64,000 nucleotides of DNA from Blastobasis lacticolella. Taxonomy: Eukaryota; Arthropoda; Insecta; Lepidoptera; Blastobasidae. A program made the translations under genes and the position numbers. Location: assembly GCA_905147135.1 (NCBI GenBank), contig LR990056.1, positions 6,520,001 to 6,584,000 of the forward strand, written 5' to 3'. Shown piece after piece: positions 10,325 to 21,024 of the stretch. The notes under the pieces were generated by a model. That model worked only from the letters and a program-made list of their open reading frames with translations, had not been told where the DNA came from and ran no database searches. The stretch's first letter is position 1. Every line of letters starts with the position of its first letter.

Positions 10325-11163
10325 AGTATATCTGTCGCAGCCATCTGGTTAAATCAGCCATTTAATGAGAAGACTAGTCCTTTAATTAAACGCCAGCATT
10401 CAATTGAATGACTAGGCCGATCGTTGATTTTACTTGCTTCTCTCGACGTTTAACTAGTTGGCTTATTAAAGCCAGCCCTTTGGAGAATTTAGTTAAAATT
10501 TTATCTACTGCTGCGCTGGTAGTCTCCAAAACAAATCTGGCGTCATACAGCTCGCACAGCAAGCAACGTATTTTTTTCGTTTTAATTAAATTTAAAATGT
10601 GGTACATGCTTTTAAGTAAGAATTGAGATCACTTTAAGTATTTTTACATAAAAGAAAATTAAATTTCTTAATTCTTTACGGTAACTTAATATGTATGTTC
10701 ATTTTCTTTTTATACTTACCTTTAATTAGAAACAAATGCCAGACTTTCGTGTCATTTTATATTTAATATTATGAAATAGGATAGTGCACTGTTGCTATTG
10801 TTCCTACTACATAGTTACAAGTAGTAAATAAGTTATAAATTTAAAGTTTTATTAAATATTTTTACTTAGTTAAATACGGTTATAGGTACCTACTCGCAAT
10901 ACAATTAATTGTATACCTACTTATTGAATATTTTGCCACTAATAATGTTTTATTAAACAAAAGTGATCTTTATAGTTTATCATTTAGGTATACCCTTTAA
11001 CAAAACGGATAAATAACGTTCAGCCAAGTAGTTAAACGTTACATATAACTACTTGGCTAGTTATCCTTTAGCCATTTAATTAAATGCCGGCATTTGATTA
11101 ACGGACTAGCCTTCTATTTAAATAGCTGATTTACCCAGTTGGCTGCGACATATCTATTACATT
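10325..11163. mobile_element. Large foldback element with nested palindromes
   Basis: The left arm (10325-10470) and the right arm (11012-11163) are inverted copies of each other, roughly three-quarters identical by eye. Shared blocks are CTGTCGCAGCCA, GGTTAAATCAGC, AGACTAGTCC (AGGCTAGTCC), AATTAAACGCCAGCATT (AATCAAATGCCGGCATT) and ACGTTTAACTAGTTGGCT (ACGTTTAACTACTTGGCT). The right arm itself folds: AGCCAAGTAGTTA and TAACTACTTGGCT make a perfect 13 bp stem (about 11021-11057), and 11076-11101 is a 26 bp palindrome centred on GCCGGC. The ~540 bp spacer is AT-rich with no transposase remnant. The frames inside it are chance. Non-autonomous; the superfamily is unknown. Confidence 0.75.
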
Positions 11164-11552
11164 TCCCCGCCTAAACTGCTGTACAGATTCTGATAAAATT
11201 TGGCAAGATTGATATCCAAAAACTTCAGTGCGCTACTTCGTTCGCGGGTTGAGTGGCGATCCATTTTGAAATATTGCGATGTCATTGTCATTATAAACAA
11301 CAGCCTATCCTAATCTACCAGGATTTAAGTCTCGATGTTCTGGATCCCTGATAGAGATCTCTCGCTATCAGATAGATGGACTATCGCTGCCGTGGTTACC
11401 AGGCCCTGCATCAAGGGATCGCGAGCAAAAAGACCTGAATTATCATCGCTACAGGTTCGAACATAACGTTACAGAATGGACCCGTGTAAGCCGAATTCGA
11501 CTTTTTGGCGAGAGTTCGCACAGGGGCGCACTTGGGGAGCGGGAGCATTAGG
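11164..11552. other. Intergenic sequence, nothing recognised
   Basis: No recognised family or gene. Confidence 0.35.
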
Positions 11553-11653
11553 TTAAGGCTGTCCTAATTGGCAACGGTCGTGCAATATAGTCGTACGAAT
11601 TATGTCGCCCGACTAATAGAAAATCTCGAAACCGCAATCCGTCGCAAGACCAA
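11553..11653 (-). mobile_element. Small element L, copy 1
   Basis: About 100 bp matching, in inverse orientation, the insert within the family A copy at 32297-32650. Shared blocks: CTGTCCTAATTG, ACGGTCGTG (ACGGTTGTG), GTCGTAC, TCGCCCGAC(T/C)AATAG and CCGTCGCA(A/C)GAC. Diverged relative to the other copy. The strand given is relative to that copy. Confidence 0.6.
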
Positions 11654-11687
11654 GTTTTCTAATACAGTTATTTTTCGTTCTATACAT

Positions 11688-11800
11688 AGCATAAAACAAA
11701 GTCTTTTCCTGCCGTCTGTCGCTTAGATCTTTTAAACTACGCACCGGTTTTTAATGCGGCTTTCAACAATAGATAGAATGATTCAAGAGGAGTTATTAGT
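11688..11800 (+). mobile_element. Helitron-like non-autonomous element, 5' portion
   Basis: TACATAGCATAAAACAAAGTC followed by GCCGTCTGTCGCTTAGATCT, AAACTACGCACCGGTTTTTA, and AATAGATAGAATGATTCAAG. This block is widespread in Lepidoptera and is the opposite end of elements that finish in the GGGCGGGTCGCTAGT word seen at 24545. Helitron assignment is an inference from the CTAG-T terminus. Confidence 0.55.
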
Positions 11801-13139
11801 TATTATAATTAAGAAAAAAAAAAGGGTAGGAAGGTCGCTGCAGATCCACTAGTATTTTATAATAAAATATGTTCATTATTCTAGATTTAACAATAATAAG
11901 ACTTTTTGACAAATACCTACGATCCATGTGGGTGCAAGCACGTGTCTCAAGTTACACTTCAAAGTTGTTAGTTGACAAGGACTTCCGACATATGACGCTC
12001 GTATGACGATAGTTTATAGGCTTTCAATTAAGTTTAGTTTTTAGACTAGGGCGCTAAACACCTAATTACGTACTCGCTACTGACCAGTGCCCTGACTCCG
12101 GGCCAGGGTTACAGCCGACAAAATAAAATAAGAGAATATGCGACCGAACCACCTATAATAAGGCCATTGTTTTTATACAAATACAATATTGCGTTTATAA
12201 ATCGGATAAGCCTATAACGACAGCGATGGGGGTGGAGCAGTATTGATCTCAAGGGTGTAATGTTAACAACATTGCGAATTAGTAATCTACATTGAGCTCT
12301 TAGTAGATTCTAGACCCCAACGGATGTCTAGGACTTTAAAAATTAGTGAGTATTTTAGAAATATGCATGCGAAAATTTCTCACGCAAGTATTTTTTCTAC
12401 ATAGATGAATCTGCCTAAATCGGTCCTAAATTACAATGCTAAACAAAATGCATAAATAGTAGATGTTACGAGCGACAGTTATCGCTTACCGGTGGGCTGT
12501 CTGCTCGTTTGTCACATCGTAGCGTAGAAAATACCACCATAAATTGAGAATACTTTACCGTCTCCACACACTTCTCTGTCCACGCAGCGGGCAATAAGAA
12601 GAGCACCATCGGCGGCGAGCATGGCGCCAGTAGCCTCGCATTTGTATTTATTTATTTATGCCGTGTCTGAGTCCGCTGCTGGCCCTCTGGCTACGGTGAG
12701 AGTAGCATACGACCTATTTCTAGGACACAGTTAATTTCTAGGGTTGGGTACTTCAGCTTACAGCCTATTTCTAAGACAAGACGGTGCCAAGCCTATTTCT
12801 AAGATTGACGGAGAGATGTTGGTATTGACTAAGGCAGACTCAGACATTACGTAGGAAATTGATTGAAAAGGAGAAATTGCTAAATAATCATTATGTCTAC
12901 ATATGTCTGAAAGGCACGTAGGTTTTCATCACTCGTATTATTAGGCTGGGCAGACTTGAGATAGCAGTGTCGAAAATACTGAACTGAAATAGCTGCCGCT
13001 GAATTTTTCTGGTCTACGGAGATTATCTAGTCTGCCGATACGAAAAGGCAACTAGAAAATTATAGCAATCTCTTCACATTATCCCTGAATACTCTTCGTA
13101 GAATATGGTATAGGCTGTAAATTTAAATAATAAGGATTT
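11801..13139. other. Intergenic sequence with a short tandem-like motif
   Basis: CCTATTTCTA(G/A)GA-type units recur irregularly at about 12712, 12731, 12764 and 12797. No gene or known family seen. The GC-richer stretch at 12575-12720 has a donor-like CGGTGAGAG at 12695-12703, but there is no coherent exon. Confidence 0.35.
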
Positions 13140-13275
13140 TGTCTCGAATACTTTATTTCATAAATACAGGATACAGTCGGTACACATCGGTAGCAACAGA
13201 GAAAACAATAGCAAGCCTTATCGCTTAAAGCTATTTATGACGAGCTAAGCGACGGACAGGGCAATCTACAAAAAA
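13140..13275 (-). repeat. Probable LINE 3' UTR tail
   Basis: TACTTTATTTCATAAATACA followed by AGCCTTATCGCTTAAAGC resembles the inverted 3' UTR seen at 49622-49735 (TTATTGTTTATT... GCCTTATCGCTAAAAGC). No coding part. Confidence 0.45.
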
Positions 13276-13539
13276 CATAAGCTTTCCAGTTTAAGAGCAC
13301 TAGAAACTATTGTGCAAGTACAGCCATCGCCCCATCGTCGTTACAAGCGCCTCCCTGAATGAATAAAAACAAGAATTTCGTATATAATTAGAAACCGTTG
13401 TTCCCATGCAATCCCCACGAATGTCCACCTCATTGAGCATACTCGATTAGCTTGTAGTGCATGCAAGTTCAACAGAATCGTCTTCAGGCGGGGCGGTGTT
13501 CTATTGAAATTTCTCCCGTTCGGGGAATGGCGTTCCGTT

Positions 13540-13650
13540 ACACTTGCAGCACGGTTGGGCGCCGCCAGTATGCACGTGTGAGCGTGGCGCGCGCGCTAAT
13601 TGCGCAGCACGGAGCGTGCAATGCGTAGACACACGGCGAGGAGTGTGAAG
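13540..13650. promoter_or_regulatory. CpG-rich patch
   Basis: Runs of GCGCGCGC and TTGCGCAGCACGG stand out from the AT-rich surroundings. A 61-codon minus frame spans it without a recognisable motif. It could be a promoter, a first exon or an old GC-rich repeat; I cannot decide. Confidence 0.25.
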
Positions 13651-14784
13651 ACCTAAGGAATTAATGCGTACAGCATAACCATGCAACTATCGATTCCAAG
13701 TTCAATGGGAAGGATGATCGATAATCTGATAGATTCATTAACAGGCTAGGAACAAACATGCCTGTGTTTTTAACTGCACATGATTGGCATCTCTCCAATT
13801 AGAAACATACTAAAAAGCCTGGTCCAGGCGATCAATGAGAGACTCTCGACAAGACTCGACATTCTCTCTCTTGGCCTTTGCACTGGATGTGTATCTATAT
13901 CTATCCGTCACTGTGTTGCCATCTGCATACCCAAAAGCATCGGACACAAGCATATCATTTACGTGCAACAGGAACAGGGTGTTCTGTTCTGTACAGGGTT
14001 GTGTTCTATCGTCCCTAGTTTATTATCGTAGACATATCCTCAAAGAAAATAATCTAATGACATGATTAATTTTTTCTCCATACAGAATTTTGTTTAGTGC
14101 CCACTTTTAGTTGAATGGTTTTGACTTTTGTTAGGATAAACACGCAGCGGCCACATGACCGAAATCGTATTCATTAGCTTTCCAATAAGGCTAGGTTCAC
14201 TGATATTAAATATATTTTTTTAAATTATATTTCAATTTGAAAACAAAAGGTTTAAAAAATACCTTTAACTTACATTTTCTTAAGAAGTAGGTAAATACCC
14301 GTTTACCCGGGTATTAAAAATATAATACCCGATACCCGGGTATCTAAAAAGGTCGGGTATTCGAAAACCATAGTAGGTACGTAAGATTACGCATTTTCAT
14401 TTCTTTTACTATTTTCTTAACTTTTGTTTATTAGAGTCGTATCGTGGTGTCTTGTGGCAATAAATGTTCTTATTCTCATAGAATTACGTATTCCTCTGGA
14501 AACACATAAGTAAATCCGGCTTAATTGCTAACTTTTTATGGTCTCATAGTTCATTACGTTTGCTTGTTGACATTTGATCCTCGTGCTGCAGCCAATAAAT
14601 AAATTAAAAAGTTACAGCCTACAACATCTTCACGAGACACCATCTCATTCCGTAGTCTACGGGCTGAACAGTCTGCGTCGCCATTTGCATGCGACCGCAG
14701 CGCCTCACTCAGCCGTGGTAGTGCGCGGAACTAATCGTCCGGGTATTACGCGTTTTTTGCAATCTCCGTAGGCGTGATGCCTAC
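13651..14784. other. Intergenic sequence with TACCCGGGTA palindromes
   Basis: Between 14293 and 14369 the words ACCCG/CGGGT occur repeatedly, including TTACCCGGGTATT and ATACCCGGGTATC. No gene or family recognised; overlapping frames at 13780-14065 have no motif. Confidence 0.4.
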
Positions 14785-14965
14785 ACATCGGGGTGTGGTG
14801 GTTAGGATTCGTACTAAGAATGCGATTGAATCCAATGTGGTCAGGGTCCCCTGGTAGCAGGGTCATGGAGGTCAGATGACAGTCACTGCCTTGTAATTAT
14901 CTGATCTGCCGAATCCTGCCGAATCTAGTGCGCGGGAGCACAACCGAGACATTAACGCCAAGTTG
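14785..14965 (+). mobile_element. SINE-C, head degraded
   Basis: GTGGTTAGGATTCGTAC resembles the tRNA-like head, then internal deletion to GATTGAATCCAATGTGGTCA, GGGTCCCCTGGTAGCAGGGT, GGAGGTCAGATGACAGTCAC, and finally GAGCACAACCGAGACATTAA and CGCCAAGTTGAT at the 3' end. Confidence 0.8.
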
Positions 14966-15364
14966 ATTATTTGATGCGATTGGATCAGATAATTATGGTT
15001 ACGAGGAAGAGATGGCCCGGTTACCTGCTTAGGTACTATCAACGTTATCATCGTCAATTTAAGTGTCACACTCCGGCACAGCACTAGCCATTCCTGATTC
15101 TAGTCTCTGGTCTGCTATCCTCTTTACTTCATTCTGCTTCAAAATTATGGAGTGAGCAAAATTTTATATGTATTTAATTATATTGTTTATATCATGCATG
15201 GGCAAAGTTTACCACTCGTTTACTGCAATTCCTCAAAGGACTATCCAAAGAGTCATTAAACACTCGGGCAGCCTAACGCCAAACTACTACTAACTACTAA
15301 TAATAATTGATACTCTAGTTACACTTGCAACCATTCCAGTACTACTTTTTATGCTATTCAGTGA
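14966..15364. other. Intergenic sequence, nothing recognised
   Basis: No repeat or gene recognised. Confidence 0.3.
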
Positions 15365-15605
15365 CAAACGAGCAGAGAGCCCACCTGATGGGAAGTGGTA
15401 ATTGTCACCCATAACATTTACAATTCATACTCGTACATTTAGGTTGTAGATAACCGCAGATGCGTTGTCACTGTGAGGACTAACATGAAATACCTCATGC
15501 CTGTAATTTCACTGGCTACCCTAAAACCTTTAAACCAGAAAACAACAGTGCTTGCATTGTTGCTTGGCGGCAGAAATAAATAAGACTGTGGTACTCACAC
15601 TGGTG
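15365..15605 (-). repeat. Lepidopteran interspersed repeat fragment (LINE 3' end-like)
   Basis: AACGAGCAGAGAGCCCACCT and GATGGGAAGTGGTAATTGTC resemble family D-type LINE ends. The following AATTTCACTGGCTACC, ACCTTTAAACCAGAAAACAA and TTGCTTGGCGGCAGAAATA match a repeat common in lepidopteran genomes from memory of its wording. I cannot name it. Confidence 0.55.
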
Positions 15606-15789
15606 GACTCCTCAGCCTTGACAGAATCCTACCACTTGATTGACTTTTACGATACTATCTTTATGTCATAACTTATAACCAATGACAATATTGCTAGAGC
15701 CCGCGATTACAAGAACTCACAACCGAGCCAACTTCCTCCCTCCGCTTTCTCATACGGCTACCTCCTGCTCCCTGTTATTGTGCGCGGCG

Positions 15790-15930
15790 CCTAACAGCCC
15801 AACTGAGCCGTGACAGCGCGGCTTGCGCCGGCGCATCCTTCCCCTTTGATCCGCCGCCGCCGTGGGACCGCTCACGCATGTGCACTCGCCACTGCGTTGT
15901 ACGAGGACCTACGTAGGAGCGTTGCAATGC
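15790..15930. promoter_or_regulatory. GC- and CpG-rich patch
   Basis: CCGCCGCCGCCGTGGG, GCGCGGCTTGCGCCGGCGC and ACGCATGTGCACTCG concentrate here. No TATA box, no clear initiator and no recognisable exon follow. Promoter status is only a possibility. Confidence 0.25.
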
Positions 15931-16006
15931 GCCCAAATCGAGTTGGGGTTTATATAGAGTATCGCAAGCTAATAATATCTATTATCGTGTTCCTTCCGGT
16001 GAGGAA

Positions 16007-16030
16007 GGTTTACCTCCTATGAGGTAAACC
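16007..16030. repeat. Perfect 10 bp hairpin
   Basis: GGTTTACCTC (16007-16016), loop CTAT, GAGGTAAACC (16021-16030). Outer flanks CCTTCC (upstream) and GGAAGG (downstream) could extend it imperfectly. Confidence 0.7.
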
Positions 16031-17089
16031 TAAGAGGAAGGAGGAGAATCGAGGCTTTTTAATGGAGAGGCGTAGAATTTGCCTATTTGCTAATTTGTCC
16101 GGGAGATTTAGAGACTAACAAATTGATGATACTCGTAGTGTTAGGTTAGTAAAATGGTTACAATTTTCAGGTGAAAATGAAATAAAAACCAAATAAAAGG
16201 TGTTGAAAAAATAGGCACTTTCAAACTCCAATAAATGTTAGGCATACCCACGGTAAAGAAAAACATGGTAGAAAAGTTGCAATAGAGTCATACAGCCGAG
16301 CACAGCGTGAATATTGCGTACGAGCTTATTATAAAAACAATAAATCAGCAAACGAATATCGGTTAATCGCGGGGAATTGAATTTTTAAGAGATTCATCTA
16401 ACATCTAACTGATGTCAATAAAAGGTCACATTAAATGGCCCCCCAGGCGTCCACAGTTAAACCCACTGGATTATTTTAATGAGATTACGTCTAGAGTAAG
16501 GTTTACTTACTTACTTAAGTGATTTTAACTCCATTAAAGTATTGAAACGAGGATACAAAGTAACGTTTTATAATGAAAATGAATTTCGTTGTTATTTGTA
16601 GGTACAATTATATTTTTGGTTTTGCCAAAATGTCTAGTTTTTTATCATTGTAACATGATTAGAGAACAATTGATTTCTCATTCATGATTTTTGGATCCAA
16701 AACGCCAACAATCTTCTTGGACACCTTGTACGTAATGTAGTTTTTAACTACTTTCATTTCCAATTTCGGTTTGTGAAACTTTTATCCTGTAAGCTATTGA
16801 CTGCCCCACACTCAAGTAAGAATACACACACACAGTTAAATTTTAGGAAAATTTTATTTGCCATAATGTACTCGTAAGTAATTGCTTTGTTATTAATAAT
16901 GTAGGTACGTAGACAATATTTAAATAATAACTATAAGTAAATCCTTAAAAACTTGGAATCGTGATATCACTGGCAACCAATGATAAAGCCGCCATTAAAA
17001 AAAATACCAAAATTCCACATTCAAACTTCACTTTTTGTTACTACGTTGGCAGACTGTTTGATTCGAAATTTTTATGTTCGAAATTCAGA

Positions 17090-17185
17090 ATCGCCGGCGA
17101 CGTCACAGCGTTGGGCGGGTGGTCCGGCCGGCGCGCCGCGCCCCGCTGCGTTCGGTCCACATACCGTACCGGTCCTACGATAAAA
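17090..17185. promoter_or_regulatory. GC-rich patch
   Basis: Contains TCGCCGGCGACGTCACAGCG, GGCCGGCGCGCCGCGCCCCG and CATACCGTACCGG. The GACGTCAC is a CRE-like site. No core promoter or exon can be supported. Confidence 0.25.
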
Positions 17186-17905
17186 TACTTCATCATACGC
17201 CAGTACATAACGAGGCGGTGTCATCAATTATGTAGAGGTTATTTTGGGGTATTTTTTAAGGTACGATATTTACATTAAATTTCCTAGATCATTATAAATT
17301 GTCTTCTGTCCAATATTGAATGTATGAAATTAAACTTTCATTCTATGGATTTGTGAAATGGATTTCTACTTGTTAATAATATAAAACAAAGCCATGAAAA
17401 AAAAATCACAAAACAACGCCGTCTAGCGTCAACGAATTGTGCTATTTCGAATTGTCTGCCTTTTTAAATTCATATCATTAAGCTATAGAAAGCCATTTGC
17501 CGCAAATTTAAAACTATTAACTAACCATAATTCAATTACTAAACACTCAAACGAATGAAAGAATGGAAAAATCAATTTATTATGGGAATCGAACTTCTTA
17601 GTTAGCTTCAACAAAGCTGGTTTTCATGTCTTTGTTTCAAAATTTACCTAGGTACTACTTACAAAATGGCATAAGTAACTAAACTTAATTTAGTATGTAC
17701 AGAAATACCTAAACAAATACCAACTTTTAGTTGAGTACTACGCCCCACACTCATAAAACTCGCCCAACAGCGACTGCAAATAAAATTTCACAGATTAGAA
17801 AAATGGGTCACTCTACTGCTCAACTTTCCAACTGGCCAGCATAGGTATGCTTTTAAAAAAGGAAAACCGCCGGAATGCTGCAGACATTCAAATAAAGAAC
17901 ATCGG

Positions 17906-18004
17906 GCGCGTTGGCGCCAACGTTCCGGCGTTCTTTTTTCAAAAGGACCACGATTCAATTTGCCGAGGATCAACCGCTGACAGAGGTCACGCGCGCGTTG
18001 GCGC
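17906..18004. promoter_or_regulatory. Paired GCGCGTTGGCGC sites
   Basis: GCGCGTTGGCGC occurs at 17906-17917, where it lies in the 14 bp palindrome CGTTGGCGCCAACG, and again at 17993-18004. The word resembles E2F-type sites. Two copies 87 bp apart, same strand. Confidence 0.35.
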
Positions 18005-18095
18005 GCCCCGGTGAACTCAACTCTCGTTAATTGATTTTCAAAAATTGGTTAATTTATAATTCCAAGCTAAGGTTTAGCGTATAATATTTTGGCAA

Positions 18096-18308
18096 TCTGA
18101 GTGGTTCAGTTGGTTAACATGCCGGTCGCCACGCAGAGGTCCCAGCTTCGATTACCGGCCGAGTAGAATTTTAATGATGAATTTTATTTCTGTTACGGGT
18201 CTGGGTGTAGTATTAAAAAAAAGTGTATAAGTAGTTTATCAGTTATCTAACGCCCACAACACAAGCTTTGCTTACTTTGGGGCTAGATGGCGCTGTGTGA
18301 ATTTGTCT
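18096..18308 (+). mobile_element. SINE-B, nearly full length
   Basis: Has an undamaged A-box region (GAGTGGTTCAGTTGGTTAAC), a mutated B-box (AGCTTCGATTACC) and the TCTGGGTGTAGTATT block with a deletion after it. TTATCAGTTATCTAACGCCC and GGGGCTAGATGGCGCTGTGT are retained. The tail is lost where family D sequence begins shortly downstream. Confidence 0.9.
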
Positions 18309-18344
18309 GTATCAGTGAAAGAACGTTTCTCGCTCGTTCTAGTC

Positions 18345-18545
18345 GGATGAGGAATGAGCTCCTAGCCAGTGTTTCCTTTGGACTATGACATGGGATCGTT
18401 CAAGATGTATATTAGGGATATCCTTAGAGGCGCTCAACGCATTGGTAGCGCCCCTTGTGTTGCTGATATTCATTGGGTGGTTGACCACTTTCCATCAGGT
18501 GGCCCGCATGCCTGTTTGTATGCCGTCTTACATAAAAAAGGTGTT
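18345..18545 (+). pseudogene. Family D: LINE ORF C-terminus and 3' tail
   Basis: Conceptual translation gives RNELLASV, then after a one-base frame shift PLDYDMGSFKMYIRDIL, followed by a DHFPSGGPHACL-type sequence that runs into CATAAAAAA. The (W/R)NEL...N/DMG.FK...I...L pattern is the C-terminal end of CR1/Jockey-like non-LTR ORF2 proteins, and the AAAAAA is the start of the poly-A tail. It begins about 40 bp after the SINE-B copy. Confidence 0.75.
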
Positions 18546-18891
18546 AGTTAAGTTTATAGCTATTCAGGGTTAGTGTATCTCGAAAGCCAGAGATTTAGCA
18601 GTTCCAGTTTGCTTCACCATCCCTAATTGTGTTTTCGGAAAATTAAGTGCCTCCTTGAATAGAGTTAGAAGTTGCAGAGAGTGTCTAGAGATATAATATA
18701 ATATAATAATGAGGTCGATTACACGTTAGTTCCTACGTACTCCTGTTAGGTACTTATACTACTTACCTACTTGATTAATAAAATTATGATTCACGTTCCT
18801 ACCTAAGGCAATGCATAAGCCTTCAATATTTTTATAGTAAATCCACATAGTGAGCAATGTAATAAAATTCTAAATAATTTATTATATTTAT
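18546..18891. other. Intergenic sequence, nothing recognised
   Basis: AT-rich; no repeat family or gene. Confidence 0.3.
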
Positions 18892-18990
18892 AAATAAATA
18901 AATAAAAATCGTTTATTACATCTATCTGACACATAGCACAGTACATTAGGTCATAATACAGCACACAAGAAACAATGAGAAAGGGACAAT
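18892..18990 (-). repeat. Probable LINE 3' UTR tail
   Basis: (AAAT)n followed by TCGTTTATTACATC and CACATAGCACAGTACATTAG, similar in layout to the other inverted LINE tails of the window. Confidence 0.4.
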
Positions 18991-19945
18991 GATATCGTTA
19001 CTTCGTTACCTAGTCCATACGACGTACATACGACGTGCAAAACCATTCGGGAGTTTTAGCCGGACTCGAGGACCAACATCCAAATAAACAGAAAAAGTCG
19101 CATTTTCAATAACATAGTAGGATTTATTTAAACACAGTTAAGTTCCAAACGATGGAGGCTTCAATAGGAATGACGTCTCACAAAAGATATTGGATTTGGC
19201 CCTTTCATTGTCGCTTTTTGCGATCTGTCGTATTTCGTAAATACACTCGTACACAGGCTTCCGCCATTTTGTCCCGAAAGCAATAGACGGTTAAGTACCC
19301 GCCTAATTCTAATCCCTGGGGCCACTTGGGATACCTTTTGTGGGACAATTACTGTCGTGCATGCATCAACAAAATGCACCTTGATGATTTAAACGTCTCC
19401 ACACGCTGATTGAGTCAGGCAACCGTGTGGAAACCAAACGCAACCAAGTTCTCGTGAAAGGCACCGCTGATGGACGAAAGATAGTGCTGTAGGTGGAACT
19501 TTTGCGTTGTTGTGGTGCACAATATTGGGCCAACTGGTGGGGTCGTGTTTTACTTGGTTTGCTGTATTATTACCGGAAGCCTCATAATTAATATTTGCCT
19601 AAATGTTACCCATACATCACCAGTAACATTAACAGGTGCAACTCACCATACCTAGAGCCCACCAGATGACACGTGGTAAATATGGCCTATAAGTTTTTAT
19701 ACGAATTTTGTGGTTCCAACTTCAAATTACTTACTCCCTTGGGAGTTTCAAGTAATATAACCTCCCTGCGGATATAATGCCTTGCTTTATGTTGACATTT
19801 CGTGACATTAATTGGACGCTGTCAAGAAAAAGGTGTGAAAAATTGTTTACGTCACATTGCACGTAACGAAGATTCATAGCCATGGCTGGTGACCGAACTG
19901 ATTCATCTCTTGCCTTCAGTGTTATGTAATGTATTATAAGTATCT
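18991..19945. other. Intergenic sequence, nothing recognised
   Basis: Short minus-strand frames (19161-19379, 19731-19997) lack motifs; no repeat recognised. Confidence 0.35.
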
Positions 19946-20060
19946 GAGGCCCTATTTTTGAAACGCGACGTTTGCTTGTCTTTTCTATCTCAAGCAATTT
20001 ACCGATAGGTAGCGGATGCGAGCGCTCACGTGGATGTGAGCGGTTTCAAAAAGGCGCCAC
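19946..20060. mobile_element. Small TIR element with GAGCGCTC core, copy 1
   Basis: Left end GAGGCCCTATTTTTGAAACG; right end, read inversely, GGCGCCTTTTTGAAACCGCT. Near the right end GAGCGCTCACGTGGATGTGA matches the arm of the second copy at 48791-48921 (GAGCGCTCGCGTAGCTGCGA). The left arm has lost its GCGAGCGC block. Confidence 0.55.
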
Positions 20061-20168
20061 TGGAACTTTAAAAAGTTTTTTTAAATTTAATTTGTACAGG
20101 TGGGTGGGTAGATACTTACATTCAATATACTTGATGGAAAGCTGTAACTGTTGCCCATAGTTTCATAC

Positions 20169-20199
20169 CAAAATGCTGAACCGCACGTTCAGCATTTTG
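20169..20199. repeat. Perfect 13 bp stem, 5 nt loop hairpin
   Basis: CAAAATGCTGAAC (20169-20181), loop CGCAC, GTTCAGCATTTTG (20187-20199). It is immediately followed by CTGCAGCAGCA. The loop word ACCGCAC recurs at 20211-20217. Confidence 0.8.
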
Positions 20200-20730
20200 C
20201 TGCAGCAGCAACCGCACGCAGAAATAAGCTAGTTACAAAAAGCAAGTAACTCGTATGCCAAGATTTACTTACAATACTGCCTCGCCTACGCTCTCTTAGC
20301 TCCATTCAAAAACCACGCCAACTGTACCCGTATTGGATTGTCGTAATCCTCGCAAAAACACAATGGCAATGACATTCGGTCGGCTGCGATTTGCGCTAAT
20401 GTCGACGATGGTCCTTAGAAACATTGTGCAGTCGACTGTACATTTGTGTTTGCCTGTCCGTAGAGTGGTAGCGGGTGTGTGTAAAAAAACCCTATCCGAT
20501 CCTAAAGCGAAACATTTTAATAGCTCAAAATTAAATTAGATTTTACTAAAAATATTTTTAACAAGATCGGTGGCTTCATACAAAAGACATCAACGACACC
20601 CATGATAATTGTACAGTCTCTGCAAAGCCCTATGGGAAATTAAATGCAAAAAATAATTTATCTAATCGGTCGTATCTACCAGTACTAGGACCTGGACCTG
20701 GTCATGAGTCTGGAATCTCTATTTTTAATT
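20200..20730. other. Intergenic sequence, nothing recognised
   Basis: No gene or repeat family recognised. Confidence 0.3.
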
Positions 20731-20935
20731 TTTTTATGACATACGATAGGCAAACAGGCAAGCGGTCCACCTGATGGGAAGTAGTCACCACTGCCTATAG
20801 ACATTAGCAACACCAAGAGTATCGCCAACGCGTTGCCCACCTCTATAACACGGTACTCTGGCAGCAAAAAGGCAAAAACCACTCCATTGCCAAAGCCACG
20901 GTTCCCCAAATCCCCACCCCATGGAGCACTGGAAA
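20731..20935 (-). mobile_element. Family D (LINE 3' end), tail included
   Basis: Starts with the inverted poly-A (AATTTTTTTATGACATACG), then GCAAACAGGCAAGCGGTCCA, CTGATGGGAAGTAGTCACCA, AGACATTAGCAACACCAAGA, GGCAGCAAAAAGGCAAAAAC and GGTTCCCCAAATCCCCACCC. Very close in wording to the copy at 49036-49260, so these two are one young subfamily. Confidence 0.85.
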
Positions 20936-20964
20936 CCTATGGACCAACACTAAGAGCTAGACCT

Positions 20965-21000
20965 GGACTAGGGGGCCTATTCTCGTGAAATAACTAAAAA
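20965..21000. repeat. Possible MITE terminus
   Basis: GGGGGCCTATTCTCGTGAAA resembles the GGCCCTATTTTTGAAA end of the element at 19946; no partner terminus was found nearby. Confidence 0.3.
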
Positions 21001-21024
21001 CGAAAAAACTAAAATAGTGTTTTT

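Larger units (their letters stand above)
15606..18095. other. Long stretch without recognised genes or repeats
   Basis: Apart from the sites listed separately (GC-rich patches, a 10 bp hairpin, GCGCGTTGGCGC repeats) nothing is recognised. The 105-codon frame at 16961-17278 and the 70-codon frame at 15810-16022 cross GC-rich patches and are in no way conserved-looking. Confidence 0.35.
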
